NCBI GenBank assembly: GCA_943371235.1
Contig: CALRTZ010000007.1
Span: forward strand, 21,532 to 85,531
DNA length: 64,000 bases
Origin: CAJBVG01 sp943371235
GTDB taxonomy: Bacteria; Bacteroidota; Bacteroidia; Sphingobacteriales; Sphingobacteriaceae
Direction: 5' to 3'
The translations under genes and the position numbers were made by a program. Positions 35,177-44,202 of the stretch are shown piece after piece (within the stretch, counting starts at the first letter, position 1; every line of letters begins with the position of its first letter). The notes beneath the pieces are model-generated. The model saw only the letters and a program-made list of their open reading frames with translations, had not been told where the DNA came from and ran no database searches.

Positions 35177-35222
35177 TTCACAATTCAACATTCACAACTC
35201 ACAATTCACCATTCACAATTCA
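35176..35222. repeat. ATTCACA short-period repeat tract
   Basis: Five near-copies of a 7-11 base unit (ATTCACA, ATTCAAC, ACTCACA, ATTCACC) fill the whole gap between the nucleotidyltransferase stop and the TonB_C protein start. Confidence 0.75.
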
Positions 35223-35229
35223 ATAAAGT

Positions 35230-35913
35230 ATGTCAATAAAAAAAATCTGCATTTTAAGTTTTATTTTACTAGTTAGCATCAGTGTTTCAGCACAAAGTTT
35301 ATATCGAAAAAAAGTATATCATAAAGTAACTAAGTATTTAGTAGAGGAGTATGATACCCAAGATTCTACAACAGTTACCAAGCTTGGATATTATGCAAGA
35401 TTTAATTCAAAAAATGGTAAAATGATAAAACAAGGTTCGTTCAAAGACAATGCACGTACTGGTGTTTGGTCGTTTTATGATGATAGTACAAAAATCAATT
35501 TCAGGTACAATTATACCACAGGCTTAGTAATGTTTTCGCGCCCAGATACCTTGGCGAAACATTTTTTAATACAAGCAGGTATAGATACAAATTTTTACAA
35601 AGATTTATCGCAAGTGCCATTATTTGTTGGGGGCCCAACAGAGTATAGAGATTTTATAGCTGCAAACTTACGTTACCCAAATGTTGCCAAAGAGTTTGAT
35701 ATCAGTGGTACTGTAATTGCCTCTTTTGTAATTGGAGCAAATGGGTACCCAGAAAAAGAAAGCAGAAAAATAATAAAAGGCTTAGGCTATGGATGCGACG
35801 AAGAGGTATTAAGAATTATAAACTTAATGCCTAGATGGGTGGCTGCCAGAAAATCTGGTGAAGTACGTCAGTTGTATTACATGACCTTTAAATTTGAGCC
35901 AACAAAAAAATAA
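35230..35913 (+). CDS. Secreted MORN-like / TonB C-terminal domain protein
   Basis: A 227-residue protein with signal peptide (ending VSVSAQ). A short MORN-like segment (GKMIKQGSFKDNARTGVWSFYDD) precedes a TonB_C-type domain (about 145-225: YPNVAKEFDISGTVIASFVI, GYGCDEEVLRIINLMPRW). There is no membrane anchor or proline-rich linker, so it is not a classical TonB. Such short proteins are common in Bacteroidota and poorly characterised. The stop overlaps the next ATG by one base (TAATG), implying coupled translation. Confidence 0.8.
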   Translation: MSIKKICILSFILLVSISVSAQSLYRKKVYHKVTKYLVEEYDTQDSTTVTKLGYYARFNSKNGKMIKQGSFKDNARTGVWSFYDDSTKINFRYNYTTGLVMFSRPDTLAKHFLIQAGIDTNFYKDLSQVPLFVGGPTEYRDFIAANLRYPNVAKEFDISGTVIASFVIGANGYPEKESRKIIKGLGYGCDEEVLRIINLMPRWVAARKSGEVRQLYYMTFKFEPTKK

Positions 35914-36860
35914 TGAACAATAGAATTACAAAATTATTTGGCATACAATACCCGATAATACAGGCAGGTATGATTTGGTGTAGCGGTTGGAGATTAGCTT
36001 CGGCAGTTTCTAATGCTGGAGGCTTGGGCTTAATTGGTGCAGGCTCTATGTATCCAGATGTATTAAGAGAGCATATTCAAAAATGTAAAAAAGCAACTGA
36101 TAAACCATTTGGAATAAATTTGCCATTACTTTATCCAGATATCGATAAACATATAGACATTATAATTGAAGAAGGAGTAAAAATTGTGTTTACATCGGCA
36201 GGCAACCCGATGACTTGGACATCAAAATTAAAGGAGCATGGCATTATAGTAGTGCATGTAATTGCAAATGTAAAGTTTGCATTAAAATGTGAAGAGGCCG
36301 GTGTAGATGCCATAGTAGCCGAGGGTTTTGAAGCAGGGGGGCATAATGGAAAAGAAGAAACCACCACCATGTGTTTAATACCTATGATTAAAGATGCGGT
36401 TCAGATTCCATTAATTGCAGCAGGAGGAATAGCGACAGGAAAGGCAATGTTAGCTTGCATGGCTTTAGGTGCTGAGGGAGTGCAAGTAGGTTCCAGGTTT
36501 GCAGCATCTGTAGAATCATCTGCGCATGAGCATTTCAAACAAAGAATAGTTGAAACAAAAGAGGGAGGGACACAGCTTTCTTTAAAGAAACTAGTACCTG
36601 TTCGATTAATTAAAAACGAGTTTTATCAAAAAATAACAGAGGCAGAAGAACGTGGTGCCTTAAGGCATGAGCTTGTTGAGATATTAGGCAGAGCAAGGGC
36701 TAAGAAAGGAATGTTTGAAGGCGACATGGTAGAAGGAGAATTAGAAATTGGCCAAATTGCAGGACTAATTAATGAGGTGTTACCTGCATCAAAAATAATG
36801 GAAAACATGTTGCAAGAATTCAGAGTGGCACAAGCAGAGTTAGCACAATTAAGTATTTAA
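35913..36860 (+). CDS. Nitronate monooxygenase / FabK-like flavoprotein
   Basis: FMN-dependent TIM-barrel enzyme of PF03060, 315 residues. Visible elements are PIIQAGMIWCSGWRLASAVSNAGGLG, here read in parts (IIQAGM and NAGGLGLIG), the catalytic-His motif AEGFEAGGHNG, and FMN-phosphate binding AAGGIATGKAM and GAEGVQVGSRF. Nitronate monooxygenase and the enoyl-ACP reductase FabK share this fold. The EAGGHNG His favours the nitronate oxidase branch, although annotation within the family is unreliable. Confidence 0.82.
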   Translation: MNNRITKLFGIQYPIIQAGMIWCSGWRLASAVSNAGGLGLIGAGSMYPDVLREHIQKCKKATDKPFGINLPLLYPDIDKHIDIIIEEGVKIVFTSAGNPMTWTSKLKEHGIIVVHVIANVKFALKCEEAGVDAIVAEGFEAGGHNGKEETTTMCLIPMIKDAVQIPLIAAGGIATGKAMLACMALGAEGVQVGSRFAASVESSAHEHFKQRIVETKEGGTQLSLKKLVPVRLIKNEFYQKITEAEERGALRHELVEILGRARAKKGMFEGDMVEGELEIGQIAGLINEVLPASKIMENMLQEFRVAQAELAQLSI

Positions 36861-36861
36861 C

Positions 36862-37131
36862 ATGCAACATATAAATATAATTATCCGCGGAAAAGTTCAA
36901 GGTGTTTTTTTTAGACATGGAACCAAAGCAGTGGCAGATCAATTGGGTGTAAGAGGTTTTGTTAGAAATGAAGAAGATGGAACTGTTTACATTGAAGCGG
37001 AGGCAGATGAGTGGATACTTGATAATTTTTTAGATTGGTGTAACGAAGGGCCAGACAGAGCCGAGGTGGAAGCAGTAGAAAAAATGGAAGCCGAATTGCA
37101 AGGCTTTAACAATTTTATCATAAAAAAATAA
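36862..37131 (+). CDS. acyP: Acylphosphatase
   Basis: Small enzyme (89 residues) hydrolysing acyl phosphates. The catalytic Arg is in GKVQGVFFRHGT and the Asn in GFVRNEEDGTV. The DRAEVEAVE block is the usual C-terminal strand. It starts 1 base after the preceding stop and is followed in 4 bases by the flippase gene, so it lies within an operon. Confidence 0.95.
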   Translation: MQHINIIIRGKVQGVFFRHGTKAVADQLGVRGFVRNEEDGTVYIEAEADEWILDNFLDWCNEGPDRAEVEAVEKMEAELQGFNNFIIKK

Positions 37132-37135
37132 ACGC

Positions 37136-38650
37136 TTGGCAAGCATTAAAAAATTAGCATCGCAAACCGCTTATTATGGGTTAAGCAGTGTTCTTGGAAG
37201 AATGCTTAACTATGCCTTGGTTCCATTACACACAAGAGTGTTGAGCAATCAGCAAGATTATGGTGTGGTAGGTGAACTCTTTGCGTATGTTACTTTTCTA
37301 AATATTTTGTTTTTATACGGCATGGAAACCGCATTTTTTCGTTATGCATCCAAATCCAACGAACCATCAAAAGTATATAATTCAATATTTAGCAGTGTAT
37401 TAGTTACAAGCATTACGCTGTGTGCCTTGTTATACTTAGCCTCTCCGAGTTTGCTTACTTACTTAAGTTTAGGTAATACAACCAATTTATATAGGATAGA
37501 ATATTTGTATTTATTTATAGCAATTATGGGAATTGATGCCATAACTGCCATCCCATTTGCTAAACTAAGATTAGAAAACAGACCCATTAAATTTGCGGGA
37601 GTTCGAATAGCAGTAATCACCATAAACGTATTATTAAATTGTTATTTTTTACTTTTTTGTCCTTACTGGAAATCGAATCACCCCGATAGCATTTGGGTTT
37701 CTTTTTATACAGAAACAGACCAAGTTTACTATATATTTTTAGCACAATTTATAGCTACTTTTTCAACCTTATTATTCTTATATAAAGAAATAATACAAGC
37801 AAAATTACAATGGGTTTGGAAAGAAATGAAACCCGTTTATATTTTTGCATTGCCTTTGTTGTTTGGTGGCTTGGCGGGCATGACGAATGAAACCTTGGAT
37901 AGAATTTTGTTGAAATATTACTTACCTGGAACAACGGAAGAAAGACTAGCGCAGATCGGAATTTATAATGCAGCATACAAGTTGTCTATTTTTATGACAC
38001 TCGCTATACAAGCATTTAGAATGGCTGCCGAACCTTTCTTTTTTTCTATCAATAAAAATATAGATGCTACAATAGTATATGCAAAAGTGATGAAGTATTT
38101 TGTACTAGTTTGTACTGTAATATTTTTAGGTGTTGTATTGCATATGAATTTGCTAGAACTTATACTGGGCAATGGTTACAGAGAAGGACTAGGAGTAGTT
38201 CCTGTATTGTTATTTGCAAATTTATTTTTCGGCATATACATCAACCTATCTATATGGTATAAGATAAGTGATAAAACTATTTACGGTGCATACATTACCC
38301 TAGTTGGAGCATTGCTAACCATCATTTTAAATATAATTTTAATACCATTATTTGGATACATGGGCTCTGCTTATGCAACTGCCATCTGCTATATTTCGAT
38401 GGCTGTAATTTGTTATGCTATAGGTCAAAAGCATTACCATGTGCCTTATGATGTTAAAGCCATTGCAAAATATTTGCTATTGATGTTGCTATTTTATTTT
38501 AGCTCTGTGTTTTTTAAAATATTATTAATAGATGCAACTCTTTTAGTACATCAATTAATAGATACTACTTTGTTTGTTATTTACTTGGCTTACACGTTTA
38601 TTCAATTTAAAAGTTTGCGTAAAAATTCTGATGGAAGTAAAAATAGTTAA
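37136..38650 (+). CDS. Polysaccharide flippase (Wzx/MVF type)
   Basis: Polytopic inner-membrane protein of the oligosaccharide/lipid flippase superfamily, 504 residues with about 13-14 predicted helices. The N-terminus LASQTAYYGLSSVLGRMLNY is characteristic. The TTG at 37136 is taken as the start because the first ATG would cut off helix 1. It probably moves lipid-linked repeat units across the membrane. The C-terminal end overlaps dut by 20 bases. No polymerase or ligase gene is adjacent. Confidence 0.88.
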   Translation: MASIKKLASQTAYYGLSSVLGRMLNYALVPLHTRVLSNQQDYGVVGELFAYVTFLNILFLYGMETAFFRYASKSNEPSKVYNSIFSSVLVTSITLCALLYLASPSLLTYLSLGNTTNLYRIEYLYLFIAIMGIDAITAIPFAKLRLENRPIKFAGVRIAVITINVLLNCYFLLFCPYWKSNHPDSIWVSFYTETDQVYYIFLAQFIATFSTLLFLYKEIIQAKLQWVWKEMKPVYIFALPLLFGGLAGMTNETLDRILLKYYLPGTTEERLAQIGIYNAAYKLSIFMTLAIQAFRMAAEPFFFSINKNIDATIVYAKVMKYFVLVCTVIFLGVVLHMNLLELILGNGYREGLGVVPVLLFANLFFGIYINLSIWYKISDKTIYGAYITLVGALLTIILNIILIPLFGYMGSAYATAICYISMAVICYAIGQKHYHVPYDVKAIAKYLLLMLLFYFSSVFFKILLIDATLLVHQLIDTTLFVIYLAYTFIQFKSLRKNSDGSKNS

Positions 38651-39065
38651 CCAATCTAAACATCCATTACCTGCTTATGAAACACTATATTCTGCAGGTA
38701 TGGATTTGCGAGCGAATATTGAGGAAGAATTAATATTGTTGCCACTTCAACGAATATTAATCCCTACAGGTTTATTTATAGAATTACCCAAAGGCTACGA
38801 AGCTCAAATTCGACCGAGAAGTGGGCTTGCATTTAAGTTCGGGCTAACGGTGTTAAATTCACCTGGTACCATTGACGCAGATTACAGGGGGGAGATTAAA
38901 ATCTTACTTGTAAACTTATCCAACGATAATTTTACGGTTAAAGATGGAGAGCGTATTGCCCAAATGATTGTGAGTAAGCATGAAGTAGTAGAATGGAAAC
39001 CAGTTGAGCAATTAAGCAATACAGAACGAGGAGCCGGTGGTTACGGCCATACCGGTATTGGCTAG
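38631..39065 (+). CDS. dut: Deoxyuridine 5'-triphosphate nucleotidohydrolase
   Basis: Trimeric dUTPase, 144 residues from the ATG at 38631. A longer in-frame start at 38574 would add a tail inside the flippase gene and is rejected. All five motifs are present: AGMDLRA, RPRSGLAF, GTIDADYRGEIKI, GERIAQMIV and the C-terminal RGAGGYGHTG. In motif V, Tyr and His replace the more usual Phe and Ser, a conservative variation. Confidence 0.96.
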   Translation: MEVKIVNQSKHPLPAYETLYSAGMDLRANIEEELILLPLQRILIPTGLFIELPKGYEAQIRPRSGLAFKFGLTVLNSPGTIDADYRGEIKILLVNLSNDNFTVKDGERIAQMIVSKHEVVEWKPVEQLSNTERGAGGYGHTGIG

Positions 39066-39085
39066 TCGATACTCAATAATTTTCT

Positions 39086-39093
39086 TATTTTTG
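39086..39093 (+). promoter_or_regulatory. Minus-7 box before second nucleotidyltransferase
   Basis: Exact TATTTTTG 30 bases before the ATG at 39124. A TTG at 39058-39060 is 25 bases upstream, slightly wide for a minus-33 element. Confidence 0.5.
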
Positions 39094-39123
39094 TGCCCTT
39101 GATACATAATTATTAATTAGAAG

Positions 39124-40134
39124 ATGAGAATAATAGTACCGATGGCAGGGATGGGCAAAAGAATGCGCCCACATACTCTAACTACACCAAAACCTTTGAT
39201 TCCTGTTGCAGGAAAGCCGATTGTACAGAGGTTAGTAGAGGATATTGCCAAAGTTTGTGGACAAAAAGTAGAAGAAATAGCATATATAGTTGGTGATTTC
39301 GGCAAGGAAGCAGAAGATAACTTAATAAAAGTTGCAGAAAGCTTAGGGGCTAAAGGCACTATTTGTTATCAAAAAGAAGCATTAGGCACTGCCCATGCAA
39401 TTTATTGCGCTAAAGAAAGTTTAACAGGCCCTGTTGTGGTTGCCTTTGCAGATACTCTATTTAGAGCCGATTTTATATTAGATGCTGAAAAAGACGGCAT
39501 CATTTGGGTTCAACAAATTGAAGACCCTCGCCAATTTGGGGTTGTAAAGGTGAACGCCGAAAATGAGATTACAGACTTTATTGAAAAACCTCAAACTTTT
39601 GTTTCAGATTTAGCCATTATTGGGATTTACTACTTTAAAGACGGTGAATATTTAAAATCGGAAATTGAATATTTATTGAATAACGACATTAAAGAAAAAG
39701 GAGAATACCAGTTAACAAATGCTTTAGAAAATATGAAGCAAAAGGGTACTAAGTTCTCTCCTGGCAAAGTAGACGAATGGTTAGATTGTGGTAACAAAGA
39801 TGCTACTGTTTACACAAATCAAAGAGTACTTGAAAATGTTAAAACAAAAGAGTTGCTAATTGCAAACTCAGCAACCATTATAAACTCAGAAATTATTGAG
39901 CCATGTTTCATTGGCGAAAATGTTCACATAGAGAATTCTAAAATTGGTCCACATGTTTCTGTTGGTAGCAATACAAAGCTTGTAGACTCCGTTATTAGTA
40001 ACAGTATTATTCAAACAAATGTAAAAGCAGCATCTTGCAACATCAGTAATTCTATGGTGGGGCATTATGCAGATTTAAATGGAGCCAATGGATCACTTAG
40101 TATTAGCGATTACTCTACTATACAAAAGAGCTAG
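39124..40134 (+). CDS. Sugar-phosphate nucleotidyltransferase (second paralogue)
   Basis: A 336-residue nucleotidyltransferase with the same build as the gene at 34187. The signature is MAGMGKRMRPHTLTTPKPLI, then GKPIVQRL, the metal Asp in AFADTLF, EDPRQFGVV, FIEKP and EWLDCGNKD. The beta-helix C-terminus (IENSKIGPHVSVGSN) is also there. Between the paralogues the active-site blocks agree closely while the rest diverges. In Bacteroidota this gene commonly sits between dut and a TPR/DUF4292/EnvC group, as here. Substrate unknown. Confidence 0.88.
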   Translation: MRIIVPMAGMGKRMRPHTLTTPKPLIPVAGKPIVQRLVEDIAKVCGQKVEEIAYIVGDFGKEAEDNLIKVAESLGAKGTICYQKEALGTAHAIYCAKESLTGPVVVAFADTLFRADFILDAEKDGIIWVQQIEDPRQFGVVKVNAENEITDFIEKPQTFVSDLAIIGIYYFKDGEYLKSEIEYLLNNDIKEKGEYQLTNALENMKQKGTKFSPGKVDEWLDCGNKDATVYTNQRVLENVKTKELLIANSATIINSEIIEPCFIGENVHIENSKIGPHVSVGSNTKLVDSVISNSIIQTNVKAASCNISNSMVGHYADLNGANGSLSISDYSTIQKS

Positions 40135-41857
40135 TTATCTTACTGTTTTTTTTGTGGTTTTTTTATTGGGATTTACTAGTAAAGAAGCTCATGCACAAAA
40201 AAGAAACAAAACTGCAACTGTAGACACCATTAGTGCCGAAGACCAAGAAAAAATTAGTACTTATTTTTTTGAAGGTTTAAGGCAGAAGAATGTCGACAAT
40301 GAGGATGCGGCTATTCGCAGTTTCTTAAAAGTGGTAGAATTGTCGCCAACAAATGATGCTGCATTTTTTGAGTTAGGTTTGTTGTACACACAGAAGAAAA
40401 AGTATAGCGAAGCGGTTTCTTCATTAGCAAAAGCTACAGAGCTACAACCTACTAATGAATGGTATTTAAACTCATATGCCAAAGCATTAGAAAACACAGG
40501 CGATTACAAATCTGCTGTAGTGGTATATGAAAAATTAATTAAGCAGCATCCTGAAAAAATTGAGTTGCTATTTGATTTGGCTTCTGTTAAAATTTACTTA
40601 GAAGACTACAAAGGTGCTATAAATACATACAACGATATTGAAAAAAGTATTGGCATAAATGAAGACCTAATAAATCAGAAACAAAAGATTTGGTTAAAGT
40701 TAGGCAAAGTAGACAAAGCTGCTGAAGAAGCTATTCGCCTAATTAAAAGTGATCCTACAGAAATTCGATATAAAATGAATTTAGCTGAAATTTATTTGGC
40801 TAATAAAAAAATGGATAAAGCAATTGTGGTATTGCAAGAAATAGCAGATACAGATCCTAACAATAGTTTTGTTCAATTAGCATTAGCTGATTATTATAGA
40901 GAAAAAAAAGAGGAGGATAAATCTTTCGAGTATTTAAAAAAAGCATTCGCGAATCCAAACTTAAACATTGATCAGAAAGTTCGAATTTTATCTCCATACT
41001 TTAGCGTGTTAGATGATGCAAAGATGAAGGAAAAGGCCTTATCGCTTTCGGAATTAATTGTTACTGCACACCCAACAGATCCTAAGGCTACAGCCATTTA
41101 CGGCGATTTCTTATATCAAGATAAACAACTAGAAAAAGCTAAAGCAGCATACGAGAAAACAATAGCTTTAGATAAAAAAGTTTTTGCAGTTTGGCAAAAT
41201 TTAATGTTTATAGAAGTGGATTTGTCGGATTATAAAGGGTTATTAAAAACCTCAAATGAGGCAATTGACTTATTTCCGGCGCAGCAATTAGTGCATTATT
41301 TAAATGCAATTGCCAAAGTTCAGAACAAAGATTTTGAAGGTGCAGTTGTTGCCTATAAAAATGCATTGATGTTAGGACTTCCAAATAAAGATACAGAGTC
41401 GCAAATATATGCAGGCTTGGGAGATGCATACCACAGTTTAAAAAAACACAAAGAGTCTGATGAGTCTTATGATAAAGCATTAGAAATTAAACCAAACGAC
41501 CCGTATGTGTTAAATAACTATGCCTATTATTTATCGTTAAGAAACGAACGATTAGAGAAATCGTTAGAAATGTCCGCACGCTCTAATGAGCTGTTAAAAA
41601 ACAATTCTTCTTTTTTAGATACCTATGCTTGGATATTGTTTCAATTAAAAAGATATTCGGAGGCACAGATTTGGATTGAGAAAGCATTAACTGCGGGAGG
41701 AGCAAATAGTGCAACCATTGTAGAACACAGCGGTGATATTCTGTTTTATTTAAACAAAGTAGAGGATGCTGTAATGCAATGGAAAAAGGCAGCAGAATTG
41801 ATGACTCCATCAGAAATATTAAAGAAAAAGATTCAGGATAAAAAATACTATGAATAA
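40079..41857 (+). CDS. Exported TPR-repeat protein
   Basis: A 592-residue protein with an N-terminal signal (helix VFFVVFLLGF, cleavage near EAHAQ), followed by about a dozen tetratricopeptide repeats to the C-terminus (for example AFFELGLLYTQKKKYSEAV, VLNNYAYYLSLRNERLEKS, AWILFQLKRYSEAQIWIEKA). The start at 40079 or 40088 overlaps the upstream gene by about 50 bases. TPR arrays mediate protein assembly, probably at the periplasmic face, next to the DUF4292 lipoprotein with which it overlaps by 8 bases. Confidence 0.85.
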   Translation: MEPMDHLVLAITLLYKRASYLTVFFVVFLLGFTSKEAHAQKRNKTATVDTISAEDQEKISTYFFEGLRQKNVDNEDAAIRSFLKVVELSPTNDAAFFELGLLYTQKKKYSEAVSSLAKATELQPTNEWYLNSYAKALENTGDYKSAVVVYEKLIKQHPEKIELLFDLASVKIYLEDYKGAINTYNDIEKSIGINEDLINQKQKIWLKLGKVDKAAEEAIRLIKSDPTEIRYKMNLAEIYLANKKMDKAIVVLQEIADTDPNNSFVQLALADYYREKKEEDKSFEYLKKAFANPNLNIDQKVRILSPYFSVLDDAKMKEKALSLSELIVTAHPTDPKATAIYGDFLYQDKQLEKAKAAYEKTIALDKKVFAVWQNLMFIEVDLSDYKGLLKTSNEAIDLFPAQQLVHYLNAIAKVQNKDFEGAVVAYKNALMLGLPNKDTESQIYAGLGDAYHSLKKHKESDESYDKALEIKPNDPYVLNNYAYYLSLRNERLEKSLEMSARSNELLKNNSSFLDTYAWILFQLKRYSEAQIWIEKALTAGGANSATIVEHSGDILFYLNKVEDAVMQWKKAAELMTPSEILKKKIQDKKYYE

Positions 41858-42635
41858 ATCTACAGCGAGAATATTAATTCTGATAAGTGTATTAGCATTT
41901 TCTGCTTGTAGAACTAAGAAAGTTGTTCAACAGCCAGATCAGCAGCAAATTCAAGTGTCTGCAGAGGAGCTACTCAAAAGTAGTATCGTGCCTATTATCA
42001 GAAATGCAAATTTTAACTTTCAATTTATAAGTGCAAAAGCAAAAGTAAAAGTAAATAGAGATGGAAAAGATTTCAATTTAACTTTTAACATTAGAATGCA
42101 AAAAGACGAACAAATTTGGATTTCTGTTAATGCCATTGGAGGAATTGAAGTTGCAAGAGCACTGCTTAATAAAGATAGCATACGATTATTGGATCGTTTA
42201 AATAAACAATACTTAGTAAAGGATTACCAATTTTTATCGGAACTATTAAATACAAGTGTTGATTTTTATTTATTACAGGATTTAATGTTGGGTAATACTC
42301 CGAAGAACTTTAATTACATGTCATCAACCTTAAGTCAATCAGATTATGCGTATGAGTTTACAGGTACGAAAGATTTTTTGAATTATACGGTTGATGCTAG
42401 GAAAGAAGACTTGAAATTATTGAGTATACGTTTAAGGGATACAAGAAATTCTGCCAAAAATGTAGCAGTTAATTATGGAGGGTTTAAATTAGTAGATGCC
42501 TTAAATTTTCCTTTTTTAATTTCTTCTACAGCTAGTTCTGAAAAAGAATCTTTATCATTGAACTTGGAATACGTTAAAGTAGAAAAAGTTGATAAATTAG
42601 AATTCCCATTTAATGTACCAAAGAAGTTTGACTAA
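41850..42635 (+). CDS. DUF4292 outer-membrane lipoprotein
   Basis: A 261-residue lipoprotein. The signal ends LISVLAFSAC, with Cys as lipidation site. The body matches the Bacteroidota-restricted DUF4292 pattern (SAKAKVKVNRDGKDFNLTFN, IWISVNAIGGIEVARALL, DSIRLLDRLNKQYL), a beta-rich fold reminiscent of LolA/LolB lipoprotein carriers. Function has not been established to my knowledge. It is coupled to the TPR gene upstream and the EnvC-like gene downstream. Confidence 0.85.
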   Translation: MNKSTARILILISVLAFSACRTKKVVQQPDQQQIQVSAEELLKSSIVPIIRNANFNFQFISAKAKVKVNRDGKDFNLTFNIRMQKDEQIWISVNAIGGIEVARALLNKDSIRLLDRLNKQYLVKDYQFLSELLNTSVDFYLLQDLMLGNTPKNFNYMSSTLSQSDYAYEFTGTKDFLNYTVDARKEDLKLLSIRLRDTRNSAKNVAVNYGGFKLVDALNFPFLISSTASSEKESLSLNLEYVKVEKVDKLEFPFNVPKKFD

Positions 42636-43878
42636 GATAAAATACATATCAATTTTATTGATTCTATTAATAGGGTTTGGCATTGCTATGGGGCAAGATC
42701 AGAATAAAATTGACTTAGAAAATAAAAAGAAGCAGTTAGCCAAAGAGATTGCACAAACCACCAAAATTTTAAAAGAAACTCAGAAGAATAAAAAGGCTAC
42801 ATTAAGTCAGTTAAACGCCTTGGTTCGCCAAATAGAAATTCGCGAAAGGCTTATAAATACGATTAGTTCCGAGATAAGAATGTTAGATGGGCAAATCGGG
42901 AAAACTAATAACGAGATACAACAACTGAAAGATGAACTAGAGCAGTTAAAGTTAGAATATGCAGCCATGATTAGGTTTGCACACAGGAACCAGAGCTCCT
43001 ACAATAAATTGATGTTTGTATTTGCTGCACAAAATTTTAACCAAGCCTATAAGCGTTTAAAATACCTGCAACAATTTTCGGAATATCGCCAAAAGCAAGC
43101 TCGTTATATTGAAGATGCTCAACATCGATTAGAGGAAAAGATGTTGGAATTGGAAGACAACAAAAAGGTAAAAAACACTTTATTAGTTGATGAACAAAAG
43201 GAGAAAGTAACCTTAGGGAAAGAGAAAAACCAAAAAGAAAATATCGCAAAGCAGCTTTCGGTTAAAGAAGGCTCGTTAAAGAAGCAAATTGCACAAAAGC
43301 AAACTCAAGCTAAGAAACTCGACAAAATGATACAAGATATTATTAAGCGAGAGATTGAGGCAGCACGTAAAAAAGCAGAGGCAGAAGCAAAAGCCAAAGG
43401 CACAAAATTGCCTGCTGGTGATAAGAATAGCTCTTCGAATTTGGCGCTTACACCCGAAGCTCAAAAGCTTTCAAACGATTTCAAAAACAACAAAGGCAAA
43501 TTGCCTTGGCCAGTAGAAAAAGGTACCATTATTGAGTTTTTTGGAACACATGAACATCCTGAGTTAAAAGGAGTAATGGTTTCTAATAACGGTATCGACA
43601 TTAAAACATCTTCTGGTGCAAGTACCAGGGCTGTATTTAATGGTAAAGTATCGGGGGTAATACAAATTGTAGGTGGAATGTATGCGGTGCTTATTAACCA
43701 CGGTGAGTTTACCACTGTTTACTCGAATTTATCGAGTGTATCCGTAAAAATGGGTCAAGAGGTAAAAACGAAGCAAACAATTGGTACAGTAACCACAGAA
43801 GACCAGCTTTCTAGTATGGAATTGCAGATTTGGAAAGGGATTAACAAGATGAACCCTGTAGAGTGGTTAGCACGTTAA
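42613..43878 (+). CDS. EnvC-like murein hydrolase activator (degenerate M23 domain)
   Basis: A 421-residue protein with a signal peptide (to about GIAMGQ), a long coiled coil (about 30-255) and a C-terminal LytM/M23 fold (about 300-415). The zinc ligands expected for an active peptidase are not where they should be: SNNGIDI lacks the H-x-x-x-D His, and SSMELQIWKG lacks the H-x-H. This matches EnvC and NlpD, which activate amidases at the septum. An alternative TTG start near 42628 would not change the mature protein. It overlaps the DUF4292 gene by 23 bases. Confidence 0.88.
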   Translation: MYQRSLTKIKYISILLILLIGFGIAMGQDQNKIDLENKKKQLAKEIAQTTKILKETQKNKKATLSQLNALVRQIEIRERLINTISSEIRMLDGQIGKTNNEIQQLKDELEQLKLEYAAMIRFAHRNQSSYNKLMFVFAAQNFNQAYKRLKYLQQFSEYRQKQARYIEDAQHRLEEKMLELEDNKKVKNTLLVDEQKEKVTLGKEKNQKENIAKQLSVKEGSLKKQIAQKQTQAKKLDKMIQDIIKREIEAARKKAEAEAKAKGTKLPAGDKNSSSNLALTPEAQKLSNDFKNNKGKLPWPVEKGTIIEFFGTHEHPELKGVMVSNNGIDIKTSSGASTRAVFNGKVSGVIQIVGGMYAVLINHGEFTTVYSNLSSVSVKMGQEVKTKQTIGTVTTEDQLSSMELQIWKGINKMNPVEWLAR

Positions 43879-43924
43879 TTGCTTTATTTACCTACTATTT
43901 TTCGTCATTACGCAGAAAATAACC

Positions 43925-43932
43925 TATTTTTG
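43925..43932 (+). promoter_or_regulatory. Minus-7 box of tatA
   Basis: Exact TATTTTTG, 18 bases before the ATG at 43951. Its position inside the longer reading frame that opens at 43879 argues for the shorter TatA start. Confidence 0.55.
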
Positions 43933-43950
43933 CATATTAATATCTTAATC

Positions 43951-44172
43951 ATGTTAAGTTCAACTTTATTATTATTTAATCTTGGTGGCCAAGAGGTTAT
44001 TCTGATTGTAGTACTCGCTTTATTGTTATTCGGTGGAAAGAAAATCCCTGAATTAATGAGAGGTTTAGGAAAAGGAATCAGAGAATTTAAAGATGCTTCA
44101 AATGGCGTTAAACGCGATATTGAAGACAGTATGGATTCTAAAGAATCTGATAAATTAAATTCAGGTAAATAA
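43951..44172 (+). CDS. tatA: Twin-arginine translocase subunit TatA/E
   Basis: A 73-residue protein from the ATG at 43951, which gives the normal short N-terminus before the single membrane helix (QEVILIVVLALLLF). The Phe-Gly hinge FGGKKIPELMRGLGKGIREF and an acidic tail follow. A longer reading frame back to 43879 has no TatA-like residues. It forms the pore for folded Tat substrates. tatC is not in the window. Confidence 0.93.
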   Translation: MLSSTLLLFNLGGQEVILIVVLALLLFGGKKIPELMRGLGKGIREFKDASNGVKRDIEDSMDSKESDKLNSGK

Positions 44173-44190
44173 TCGTTTTCGCATATTTTA

Positions 44191-44198
44191 CATTTTTG
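44191..44198 (+). promoter_or_regulatory. Possible minus-7 box of gatA, four bases before the TTG
   Basis: CATTTTTG, one mismatch to TAnnTTTG, followed by AAAA and then the TTG start codon of gatA. Confidence 0.35.
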
Positions 44199-44202
44199 AA
44201 AA

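Noticed and set aside
38574..38630. Longer start for dut
   Set aside because: The extension lies wholly in the flippase coding region and is not dUTPase-like.
43879..43950. Longer start for tatA
   Set aside because: The extra 24 residues do not resemble TatA, and a perfect minus-7 box lies inside this stretch.
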